36,928 bases of DNA from Candidatus Methylopumilus sp. (GTDB taxonomy: Bacteria > Pseudomonadota > Gammaproteobacteria > Burkholderiales > Methylophilaceae), in the NCBI GenBank assembly GCA_024640945.1, contig JAHEEA010000019.1, positions 1 to 36,928 on the forward strand, read 5' to 3'. The notes under the pieces are model-generated. The model saw nothing but the letters and a program-made list of their open reading frames with translations, did no database searches and was not told where the DNA came from. Below are positions 30,534 to 36,928 of the stretch, piece after piece; within the stretch, counting starts at the first letter, position 1, and the number at the start of each line of letters is the position of its first letter. A program made the position numbers and the translations under genes.

Positions 30534-31364
30534 ATGTCATTTTTAGACCAAGTACAAAAACCAGTGCCACAAGCACCTGTTATTACCATTGTGGGATTTG
30601 CAGGTAGCGGTAAATCATCACTAGCAGGCCGTTTTAATAAGCCTATTTTCATTCAAGCTGAAAACTCTACTAGCGTTTTTGAAGATTGGGATTGCGACAC
30701 TCAACCGTCTTTTTTCCCTCAACTACCGCCACCAAATGCAAAGCGCAATATCAAAACAAGTGACGTGCTGATTGGTCATTTGCGTGACTTGTTGATGCAA
30801 GAGCATGATTTTAAAACCGTGGTGATTGACACGGTAACGGCACTTAACACGCTGTTTGAGCAAGAAGTGGTAGAGTTTGATAACAATGGTGCAAATAACA
30901 TCGGAGAGGCGGCAGGGGGGTTTAACAAAGGTTATTTGATCGTAGCAAGTATGCACGCTAAGTTGCGCGCAGCGTGTGAGCATTTACGAAAAAAAGGAAT
31001 CACAGTGGTTTTTCTGTCTCACACTGGCATTGTCAAAATGAAGAACCGCCCAGAGTCTGGTGAATACGTCGCGTACTCGTTAGAGATGCACGAAAAGAGC
31101 AGACAAATCTATGTTAGCTCAAGTGACGTAGTTGCATACCTGAAAGCGCGTGATTTTGTCATGGGTAATGAGGAAAACAAAAAAGGACAGACTACCAAGT
31201 TTGGCCGCGTAACCAATACTGGCGAGCGCGTACTCATTACATCGAGTGACGGCACAATTGGTTATATCGACGCAAAAAACCGCTATAACTTACCTGACGA
31301 AATTGAAGTCAACAAAGGTGATAACCCATTGATTGCGTTAATTCCGTTTTTGAATCAACAGTAA
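30534..31364 (+). CDS. Sak4-like RecA-fold ATPase
   Basis: 276 aa from ATG 30534, which has AAAGGA at correct distance; the in-frame ATG at 30525 overlaps that site and is not usable. Walker A TIVGFAGSGKSSLAG near residue 24, Walker B TVVIDTVTALN near 92, FLSHTGIV near 162. This is the single-strand annealing/recombination ATPase class (Sak4, AAA_24) common in phages. The SSB follows 58 bases later, a typical pair. Confidence 0.85.
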   Translation: MSFLDQVQKPVPQAPVITIVGFAGSGKSSLAGRFNKPIFIQAENSTSVFEDWDCDTQPSFFPQLPPPNAKRNIKTSDVLIGHLRDLLMQEHDFKTVVIDTVTALNTLFEQEVVEFDNNGANNIGEAAGGFNKGYLIVASMHAKLRAACEHLRKKGITVVFLSHTGIVKMKNRPESGEYVAYSLEMHEKSRQIYVSSSDVVAYLKARDFVMGNEENKKGQTTKFGRVTNTGERVLITSSDGTIGYIDAKNRYNLPDEIEVNKGDNPLIALIPFLNQQ

Positions 31365-31422
31365 CAAACACAAGCAAACTAAGTTTTTACAACAACCGCG
31401 CTTTTGCGCATCGGAGCATATT

Positions 31423-32004
31423 ATGAGTTTTTGGCAATTACAAGATGGTACAGAAGCACAAACCAGCACAAGTTTTGAGAGTGGTGGTGGTGATATTCAA
31501 CCTATCCCGAACAACACACAGTTGATTGCAGCCATCGAAGAAGCAAAGTGGGCAGACTATCAAGGTGACAGCTACATTAACCTAAAATGGCGCGTTATGC
31601 GTCCTGCAGAATATGCTAACCGCGTACTTTTTCACAAAGTTAAAGTTTTTGGTATGGCAACTGACAAAGACAAAGCGGCAGTAGCCGACAAAGCAAAAAT
31701 GATGCTACGCGCTATTGATGCGAATTGTGGCGGTAAGTTGTCACGATTAAACGAAGCACCAAACGACATGGATTTAATGACGGCTCTTGTCGGAAAGCCT
31801 ATGGCGATTAAGGTGCAAGTGTGGGACATGGACGGCAAGAAAGGCAATTGGATTAGTGCCGTTGCACCTGCTAAAGCACCACAATCACACCCAACACCAA
31901 ACACGGCACAGGCTCAACCTGCCGCACAACAACGCGCACCGCAGGGACAACCTCAGCGCGCACCGTTGCAATCCGCCCAACTAGATGATGACCTGCCTTT
32001 CTGA
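31423..32004 (+). CDS. Single-stranded DNA-binding protein, DUF669-like
   Basis: 193 aa. The OB-like domain (about 25-140: DSYINLKWRVMRPAEYANRV, then LMTALVGKPMAIKVQVWDMD) is followed by a Pro/Gln/Ala linker and the C-terminal tip DDDLPF. That tip copies the DDDIPF end of bacterial SSB, used to recruit replication and repair proteins. Domain layout fits the DUF669 phage SSB-like family. Confidence 0.82.
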   Translation: MSFWQLQDGTEAQTSTSFESGGGDIQPIPNNTQLIAAIEEAKWADYQGDSYINLKWRVMRPAEYANRVLFHKVKVFGMATDKDKAAVADKAKMMLRAIDANCGGKLSRLNEAPNDMDLMTALVGKPMAIKVQVWDMDGKKGNWISAVAPAKAPQSHPTPNTAQAQPAAQQRAPQGQPQRAPLQSAQLDDDLPF

Positions 32005-32072
32005 CCTTCAACTAAACCCATACGCAGCCAAAACACACGCGCTCATTATTGGGCGCGTAGGGGTTCTTTACG

Positions 32073-33941
32073 ATGAAATTACGTCAATACCAACAAGATG
32101 CAGTCGAATCAGCCATAGACTGGATGAAAAAATGCACTGAACCCGCGCTTTTAGAATTAGCAACTGGGGCAGGTAAATCATGGATAGCCGCAGCCATCGC
32201 CCAATGGATTCACGAAAATGGCAAAAAGAAAGTATTGGTGCTTCAGCCATCGAAGGAGCTTACCGAACAGAATTTTTCTAAGTATGTTTCAACAGGAAAA
32301 AAAGCAAGCATATTTAGTGCAAGTGCAGGTTCAAAATGTACACGGCATAACGTAGTTTACGCCACGCCTAAAACAGTCTTAAACAGCATAGAACGGTTTG
32401 GCGATGCCTTTAGCGCAGTCATCATTGATGAAGCACACCAAACGACACCCACGGTTAAACAAATCATTGATAGCATACGCGCTAAAAATCCTATGCTTAG
32501 AGTTATTGGCATGACTGCCACCCCATACCGCATGGGAACTGGTTACATCTACCAGTTTGACCAAACGCAAACACCAGTAAAACGACTAAGTGAAGATGAA
32601 ACAATAAGCGCGTTTTATCACTCATTACTTTATAAAATCCATACCCGCGAATTGATAGAAATGCAATTCTTGACGGATGCCCACACGGACACCGACACTA
32701 ACCAAATACACTACAACACCGACAACCTAACACTAAACAAGATGGGACAGTTTGACGCGAAGGCAGTAGAGCAAGCATTTGTCGGTCAAGGTCGCCTTAC
32801 ATCGCAGATTGTCGCGGATGTTGTTAGCCATGCACGAAACAGAAAAGGTGTAATGTTGTTTGCCGCCACTGTTAAGCACGCTGAAGAAATACTTGAAAGT
32901 CTACCGCCACACAATAGCAGAATGCTTGGCGGAGAGATAAACATGGGAAAAGCAGACCGTGAACAACTCATTAACGATTTTAAGAATCAGAAGTTTAAAT
33001 ATATTGTCAGTGTTGGCACATTAACCACTGGTTTTGACGCTCCACACGTTGACCTTGTTGCTATTTTACGTGCTACAGAATCCGCCTCATTATTCCAACA
33101 GATCATCGGTCGCGGTCTTAGGTTGTGCGACGGTAAAGAAGATTGCTTAGTGCTGGACTATGCCGAAAACATAGAACGGCACGACCTGAAGGATGATATT
33201 TTTAGTCCTAAAATCACCACTAGCAAAGCAAAAAGCAGTGGCGACCTTGACGCAGAATGTGAATGGTGCAAATTTACTAACCAGTTTGCATCGCGTCCAA
33301 ACGTCGATAAATTGCAGATAGACAAGCATGGATTTTTTTTAGACTTGGCTGGTAATCGCATCTTGACCGAAGATGACCAACCATACGCCGCGCACTTTGG
33401 CAGGCGATGCAATGGGTTTGTAAAGTCAGTTTTAGAGCGTGGAAAGCTCGACAGGTGCGAGTTTAGATATGCGTCTAAAACGTGCGAAGAATGCGGCCAT
33501 GAAAACGATATAGCAGCGCGTTACTGCGAGTCTTGTAAAGCAGAAATTGTTGACCCGAATGAAAAATTAACCGCGCAATTTGAAACAGTTAAACGCGACC
33601 CTTACGCCATTTTTACCGAAGAAGTACGCTTTTTCAGCGTTAAAAAAGGTAAAAGCAAAGCAGGGAATGATATGCTGATTTGCGAGTATTCGACAGATAA
33701 CAGTAATTTTAGAGCGTACTACACATCCAACAGCGACAGTAAACTTGTAATAAGAAAATGGACTGACATAAACGTTACTATTTTTAGTGGTACAAAAGGA
33801 GCTGATTATTGTGCAACAGTTGACGATTTCATGAAGCAATACACTAACCAAATGCCCGAAACAGTAACCTACCGCAAAAACAAAGAAACGGGTTATTACG
33901 ATGTTTACGGACATAACCTATCAATAAGCGAGAAAAAATAA
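32073..33941 (+). CDS. SF2 DEAD/DEAH helicase with zinc ribbon
   Basis: 622 aa. Motif I LELATGAGKSWIAA near 27, motif Ia VLVLQPSKELTEQ, motif II AVIIDEAHQTT near 115, motif III GMTATPYRMG, motifs V/VI VGTLTTGFDAPHVDLV and LFQQIIGRGLRLCDG. C-terminal Cys clusters CEWC and CEECGHENDIAARYCESC probably bind zinc. Related to phage UvsW/RadD-like enzymes. Its stop shares the last base with the nuclease start. Confidence 0.9.
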   Translation: MKLRQYQQDAVESAIDWMKKCTEPALLELATGAGKSWIAAAIAQWIHENGKKKVLVLQPSKELTEQNFSKYVSTGKKASIFSASAGSKCTRHNVVYATPKTVLNSIERFGDAFSAVIIDEAHQTTPTVKQIIDSIRAKNPMLRVIGMTATPYRMGTGYIYQFDQTQTPVKRLSEDETISAFYHSLLYKIHTRELIEMQFLTDAHTDTDTNQIHYNTDNLTLNKMGQFDAKAVEQAFVGQGRLTSQIVADVVSHARNRKGVMLFAATVKHAEEILESLPPHNSRMLGGEINMGKADREQLINDFKNQKFKYIVSVGTLTTGFDAPHVDLVAILRATESASLFQQIIGRGLRLCDGKEDCLVLDYAENIERHDLKDDIFSPKITTSKAKSSGDLDAECEWCKFTNQFASRPNVDKLQIDKHGFFLDLAGNRILTEDDQPYAAHFGRRCNGFVKSVLERGKLDRCEFRYASKTCEECGHENDIAARYCESCKAEIVDPNEKLTAQFETVKRDPYAIFTEEVRFFSVKKGKSKAGNDMLICEYSTDNSNFRAYYTSNSDSKLVIRKWTDINVTIFSGTKGADYCATVDDFMKQYTNQMPETVTYRKNKETGYYDVYGHNLSISEKK

Positions 33942-34363
33942 TGAAAATACCATCATGGCTTGAGTGTTACGGAAATACTGATTTTAGGGGTGATTGTCCA
34001 CGCGAGGATGCGGAGCTAATGACGTTCTTTAATGAGTTAAAACGACTTTACCCGCACCTATCAGCAATCGCTATCCACCCTGACAACGAGGGTTTAATTA
34101 TTGGCACGGGACATAACGTACACATTAAACAAAAAGCTAAAGGCGCAATAAAAAAAGGAGCGTCCGACATTATCATCATCGGTAATCCTACGTTTGTTTG
34201 TGAGATGAAACGACAAGACCATACAAAAAGCCAATGGCAAGATGGACAATTGGAATTTTTAGAAGCAAGCAAAAACAATAAAGCATTTGTTTGTGTAGCA
34301 CTTGGGTATGTTGCAGCATTACAAGCTGTTGACCATTGGGTAGACGGTTACTTTTCAATTTAG
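33941..34363 (+). CDS. VRR-NUC-like PD-(D/E)XK nuclease
   Basis: 140 aa. Core KKGASDIIIIGNPTFVCEMK gives the D...ExK motif, followed by DHTKSQWQDGQLEFL with the Gln typical of VRR-NUC/Holliday-resolvase-like folds. Directly after the SF2 helicase, so it probably processes branched recombination intermediates. Ends 20 bases before a terminator. Confidence 0.8.
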   Translation: MKIPSWLECYGNTDFRGDCPREDAELMTFFNELKRLYPHLSAIAIHPDNEGLIIGTGHNVHIKQKAKGAIKKGASDIIIIGNPTFVCEMKRQDHTKSQWQDGQLEFLEASKNNKAFVCVALGYVAALQAVDHWVDGYFSI

Positions 34364-34379
34364 GCCAAAATCACCAATA

Positions 34380-34406
34380 AAAAAGCCACTAAACAAAGTG
34401 GCTTTT
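34380..34406. terminator. Bidirectional terminator between convergent operons
   Basis: Stem GCCACT (34385-34390)/AGTGGC (34397-34402) with a 6-base loop, flanked by AAAAAA on the left and TTTT on the right, so each strand has a U-run. It ends the recombination operon (+) and the small-gene operon (-). Confidence 0.85.
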
Positions 34407-34475
34407 CTACGGCTAGGAATCCCCGACCCATAAAACTAAACATGATGCGCTTCGTTGAGAGGCGTGCTTAGTATG

Positions 34476-34769
34476 TTAAAGCGATTTTACATCAATCAAA
34501 GCGTTTTGCAACTCAACTAAAATCACCTCAGCATCTTTTACTATGGTATCTAAAACCATCGACTTACTCACGCATTTGCTTAATGATTCTATTTCGTCGC
34601 CAGCACCAAAGTCGCCACTGTACAACATTTCTAAATCATACAAAGCCATGCTTACATCATTAAGATGACAAGCAAATGATTTTTGCAGTGGAGTCGTGGC
34701 ACGCCTTTTAATTTCAATAACCGCATCATTTAAACGACCATAAACATAGTCTAAACTGCCGCCACTCAT
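34476..34769 (-). CDS. Small phage protein, MSGGS family
   Basis: 97 aa, last gene of the leftward early operon. The start MSGGSLDYVYGRLNDAVIEI and the central FACHLNDVSMALYDLEMLYS with GAGDE match a widespread phage/prophage family of unknown function. Overlaps the next upstream gene by 4 bases. Confidence 0.75.
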   Translation of the reverse strand: MSGGSLDYVYGRLNDAVIEIKRRATTPLQKSFACHLNDVSMALYDLEMLYSGDFGAGDEIESLSKCVSKSMVLDTIVKDAEVILVELQNALIDVKSL

Positions 34770-34948
34770 GATAAGCCCCCTTTATTTTTACGCTTTTGAT
34801 ATAAAGCCCGTTTGTAATAATTAAAAGCCGTTTGATAGTTCTGCAATGCGAATTTATGACACCACGCCATAAAATCATCATAGTCTAACCGCATCATTGC
34901 ACAGACTTCGCGCAACGTATAAAGACCGCCTTTGTATTTAATCAGCAT
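34766..34948 (-). CDS. 60-aa small basic protein
   Basis: MLIKYKGGLYTLREVCAMMR, then YDDFMAWCHKFALQ, ending basic (YQKRKNKGG). YTLREVCAMMRLDYDDFMAW resembles a degenerate helix-turn-helix as in the larger neighbours. Overlaps both neighbours, so it is very likely expressed. Confidence 0.6.
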   Translation of the reverse strand: MLIKYKGGLYTLREVCAMMRLDYDDFMAWCHKFALQNYQTAFNYYKRALYQKRKNKGGLS

Positions 34949-35157
34949 TTTGACTCCACGTAATTCATGTACTTATTCATAAAGTTTTCAAATTGCGCGT
35001 GTTGACCCTTCACCACCACTCCACTAACTAGCGTAACATCAAACGATACGCCGTTAGACATGCTCACGCACTGGACGCGCTGCAAATCAACGATCTCATT
35101 GCTGATAAATGCCGTGCGTGGGCATAGTAAAACACGCTCTAAAATATCACTCGTCAT
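34942..35157 (-). CDS. 71-aa hypothetical protein
   Basis: MTSDILERVLLCPRTAFISN, with beta-like centre (GVSFDVTLVSGVVVKGQHAQ) and helical end. No family recognised. Coupled by short overlaps on both sides in the leftward early operon. Confidence 0.6.
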   Translation of the reverse strand: MTSDILERVLLCPRTAFISNEIVDLQRVQCVSMSNGVSFDVTLVSGVVVKGQHAQFENFMNKYMNYVESKC

Positions 35158-35639
35158 TTGATACCTCTCATGTATAAATACCTGTCAAATGCTTGTTGTT
35201 TATAATCGTTTTTACGCATAAACATCAAAAAGTTTTCGCCCAGTCCTAGAATGCTTTTTATCGTCGTTATTGGTTGCAGCTTATAGCGAAACATCAACAT
35301 AACACTTTTTTTGCTTATCGTTTCAGTAGCTTGTTTTGTCTGCATGTAAATCACATACGCGTCAAAACCATCTTGTAAGTCAAGGCCACGGTGCGAGCGA
35401 TACTGATACATTGACTCACGCGTAAATCCCCTTAATGCACAAGCCTCGCCTATTGGCATTTTTACACCGTCAACATTAACGAGCCTAATGCTACCATTGG
35501 CCAATGGTATTTTTTTACTCAGACAATGCAAATAAATGCCAGTCTTGCTATGACCAAGTATCGCACCTATTTTATTTGCGTTAAGCCCTTGAGATGCAAG
35601 CTCTCGCACTTGCTCAGTGTCAATATATCCGTAAGTCAT
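35154..35639 (-). CDS. HTH-repeat early protein 2
   Basis: 161 aa. Two or three helix-turn-helix-like units: VRELASQGLNANKIGAILGH (about 10-29), then PIGEACALRGFTRESMYQYR (about 61-80), and TTIKSILGLGENFLMFM near 130. Such strings of small HTH units are common in phage early proteins and suggest DNA binding. It and the next upstream gene look like relatives. Confidence 0.65.
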   Translation of the reverse strand: MTYGYIDTEQVRELASQGLNANKIGAILGHSKTGIYLHCLSKKIPLANGSIRLVNVDGVKMPIGEACALRGFTRESMYQYRSHRGLDLQDGFDAYVIYMQTKQATETISKKSVMLMFRYKLQPITTIKSILGLGENFLMFMRKNDYKQQAFDRYLYMRGIK

Positions 35640-35641
35640 AA

Positions 35642-36079
35642 TTAAGACCTCTTGTTTTTGTATTGCTCAAAGCAATCTTGAGCTGTCGTGTTGTGTTTAC
35701 GCCTCGACCAATAAGCACTAAACGTGTTTTGTTTCCAACCCATCGCCTTACATATTTGCCTCTGGCTATACATCTCACCATTATGAAATATGAAAAACGG
35801 CTCAGGATTAGGAAACGCCTTCTCTATTTTGTGCTTTTTGCAGTATGTGGCTAGATAAGTGCGTGAACACCCGACAACATACGCCACACTGTAAAGCGAT
35901 AGTTTTTCAACCTCGACCAAGTGTTTTATTTTGGTTTTATCAAGCGTCCGTTCGTTGAATGGTCTGGCCAATGCCTCCCGCATGGTTTTACCCTCTGCCA
36001 TGCGTGCCATTACGTTATGCTTGCTCACCCCTGCTAAATCAGCAGCTAGTTGTACACCCCGCATATATACCCTAGCCAT
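35642..36079 (-). CDS. HTH-repeat early protein 1
   Basis: 145 aa. VYMRGVQLAADLAGVSKHNV followed by EGKTMREALARPF is the repeated phage pattern 'G.sl.dlA...Gis...v..R...G....eAl..P'. Two more HTH-like units follow (LSLYSVAYVVGCSRTYLATY; YSQRQICKAMGWKQNTFSAY). Probable DNA-binding early regulator. Confidence 0.65.
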   Translation of the reverse strand: MARVYMRGVQLAADLAGVSKHNVMARMAEGKTMREALARPFNERTLDKTKIKHLVEVEKLSLYSVAYVVGCSRTYLATYCKKHKIEKAFPNPEPFFIFHNGEMYSQRQICKAMGWKQNTFSAYWSRRKHNTTAQDCFEQYKNKRS

Positions 36080-36082
36080 ACA

Positions 36083-36187
36083 TCACCCCACACAGCCAAA
36101 GATAAAAACCAACAAAATAAGCATGATAATAAACGCCTCAAGATTGCAGTTCGGTCGGTCATTAAATGGGTTCATACGTTTACGCAT
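36083..36187 (-). CDS. 34-aa C-terminally anchored membrane peptide
   Basis: MRKRMNPFNDRPNCNLEAFI, then IMLILLVFIFGCVG, one hydrophobic helix at the end. Start overlaps the end of the 23-aa frame and the stop lies 3 bases before the next ATG, consistent with coupled translation. Confidence 0.45.
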   Translation of the reverse strand: MRKRMNPFNDRPNCNLEAFIIMLILLVFIFGCVG

Positions 36188-36251
36188 CGTTAAAGCCCTC
36201 ATCGCCGAATAGACACCATGCCAATACTGATACACAGATAATAATGCTCAT
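36180..36251 (-). CDS. 23-aa hydrophobic peptide
   Basis: MSIIICVSVLAWCLFGDEG..., with an ATGA overlap with the upstream HTH gene. Possibly a very small membrane peptide, or only a translational bridge to the next frame. Confidence 0.35.
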   Translation of the reverse strand: MSIIICVSVLAWCLFGDEGFNDA

Positions 36252-36442
36252 TTAATCCACCCTGCCAAGTCTCGTAGAGAAATATCTACATTGTTTTTAT
36301 TCATCACGTCAACAAAACGAGTGCGCCAAAACACGGGAATTGATTGATTATCGCGCCAGTTACAGACAAGGCGATATTCGATGTTGAGCGCATTGGCCAC
36401 TCGGAGTGCGTCTAGTTTTTCAAAAGCTTCTGATATTGTCAT
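36248..36442 (-). CDS. Cro/YdaS-like HTH protein
   Basis: 64 aa. ALRVANALNIEYRLVCNWRD followed by QSIPVFWRTRFVDVM matches the Cro-like pattern A..la..lgi....v..W.....IP......i. Second small HTH protein of this operon; could be the Cro partner of the 71-aa protein. Overlaps both neighbours. Confidence 0.7.
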   Translation of the reverse strand: MTISEAFEKLDALRVANALNIEYRLVCNWRDNQSIPVFWRTRFVDVMNKNNVDISLRDLAGWIK

Positions 36443-36639
36443 CTTGTTTCGCCTGTTTTTATGTCAATTGCATTGTCTTTTTGGCAGCACGACTCCGCAT
36501 CATCTTCATCAAAACCGTGATACGCCTCGCATTTTCCACATCTATAAATCTGTTGTGGAGCATGGCAATGATGAGCTTCATACTCTGACTCATATTCTTT
36601 TCGGCAAAATTGACACTCATAAAAAGTTTTCACGTTCAT
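36439..36639 (-). CDS. Zinc-binding small protein
   Basis: 66 aa with C-x2-C (YECQFC), H-H-C-H (EAHHCH) and C-x2-C (YRCGKC), then a double Cys (ESCCQ). It should bind one or two zinc ions. This layout occurs in many phage early proteins of unknown role. Confidence 0.68.
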   Translation of the reverse strand: MNVKTFYECQFCRKEYESEYEAHHCHAPQQIYRCGKCEAYHGFDEDDAESCCQKDNAIDIKTGETR

Positions 36640-36851
36640 TTTTCTACTCCTGTTTTAATTTTAATCGCCTCGTTGACCAACTCGTCAAGAATTGCATCAA
36701 GTGGCAATACTCCATTGCTTGCTATGAATAAGCGCAACTGTGCTAATGGGCGGAATACTGTTGTTTTGCCAACCATCGCCCTTGTCGTGCCAGTGACGGC
36801 ACTTACCGCTTTATGTGTACCGAAAAATCTTACCGCTTGTTGTGGTGTCAT
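36636..36851 (-). CDS. Cro-like HTH protein, first gene of leftward operon
   Basis: 71 aa, ribosome site GGAGGG. MTPQQAVRFFGTHKAVSAVT, then GTTRAMV and PLAQLRLFIASNGVLPLD: the start is the typical phage Cro/YdaS-like pattern (mTp.qA..ffG...avs...G.tr..v). Encoded divergently from the rightward operon with the palindrome 83-114 in between, so it likely controls the early switch. No CI-type repressor with a peptidase domain is present. Its first 14 codons lie in the terminal repeat. Confidence 0.75.
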   Translation of the reverse strand: MTPQQAVRFFGTHKAVSAVTGTTRAMVGKTTVFRPLAQLRLFIASNGVLPLDAILDELVNEAIKIKTGVEK

Positions 36852-36928
36852 ATACCCTCCGTTAATGTCATCTAAATATAGCGAATACGTTATCTAATAT
36901 CAAGCTAATTATTTTAGATAATGCGCTT
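36808..36928. repeat. Terminal direct repeat (copy 2 of 2)
   Basis: Identical to 1-121; see that entry. Removing one copy gives a 36,807-bp circle in which the gene 36636-36851 and the rightward operon are divergent neighbours. Confidence 0.93.

Noticed and set aside
1-36928. Diversity-generating retroelement, tRNA genes, IS elements
   Set aside because: No reverse transcriptase, no template/variable repeat in the tailspike, no tRNA cloverleaf and no transposase frame were seen.

Overview
The window is a complete, circularly assembled genome of a P22-like short-tailed dsDNA phage. The first 121 bases recur exactly as the last 121, so the unique genome is 36,807 bp. The late block keeps the P22 order (small and large terminase, portal, scaffold, coat, gp4-like and gp10-like head-closure proteins, three ejection-type proteins, tailspike), which points to a podovirus of a Gram-negative, probably proteobacterial, host with headful packaging. 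I see no integrase, transposase, reverse transcriptase, CRISPR, IS element or tRNA.

Layout. (1) 1-179: divergent promoters around an operator-like palindrome. (2) 180-2051: rightward early genes. (3) 2107-about 5890, +: ten small genes, each followed by an element built like an integron attC site. (4) 23501-5897, -: late operon (small membrane/lysis genes, split cysteine-peptidase-like pair, terminase, virion genes, tailspike) behind a good promoter at 23528-23555. (5) 26912-23612, -: ribbon-helix-helix protein, SNF2-type helicase, DNA methyltransferase, a small unknown gene, lysozyme. (6) 26940-27460: AT-rich repeats, a 21-bp inverted repeat and a consensus DnaA box, a likely replication origin. 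(7) 27329-30403, -: Rha-like fragment, a candidate terminated small RNA, prim-pol/helicase, HTH regulator. (8) 30534-34363, +: Sak4-like ATPase, SSB with an acidic tip, SF2 helicase, PD-(D/E)XK nuclease. (9) 36851-34476, -: early operon of small overlapping genes, several HTH or zinc-binding. A bidirectional terminator at 34380-34406 separates 8 and 9.

The main discovery candidate is the cassette array. Each unit starts TTAGAN or TTATAN after a G and ends in a complementary CTAAC or ATAAC box followed by inner stem arms. In nearly every unit the 3' box matches the unit's own 5' end better than the adjacent R' box, which is the mark left by excision and insertion at G^TT of integron cassettes. 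The cargo is small phage-type proteins, and no integron integrase is encoded. Four of the sites carry a ribosome-binding site, start codon and 18-20-residue leader (core LASDLNxEL) that run through the crossover point into the next cassette, so the recombination site supplies translation initiation and the protein N-terminus. One site is a chimera of two others in the array, a sign of local reshuffling. Function of the array is inferred from sequence pattern only.
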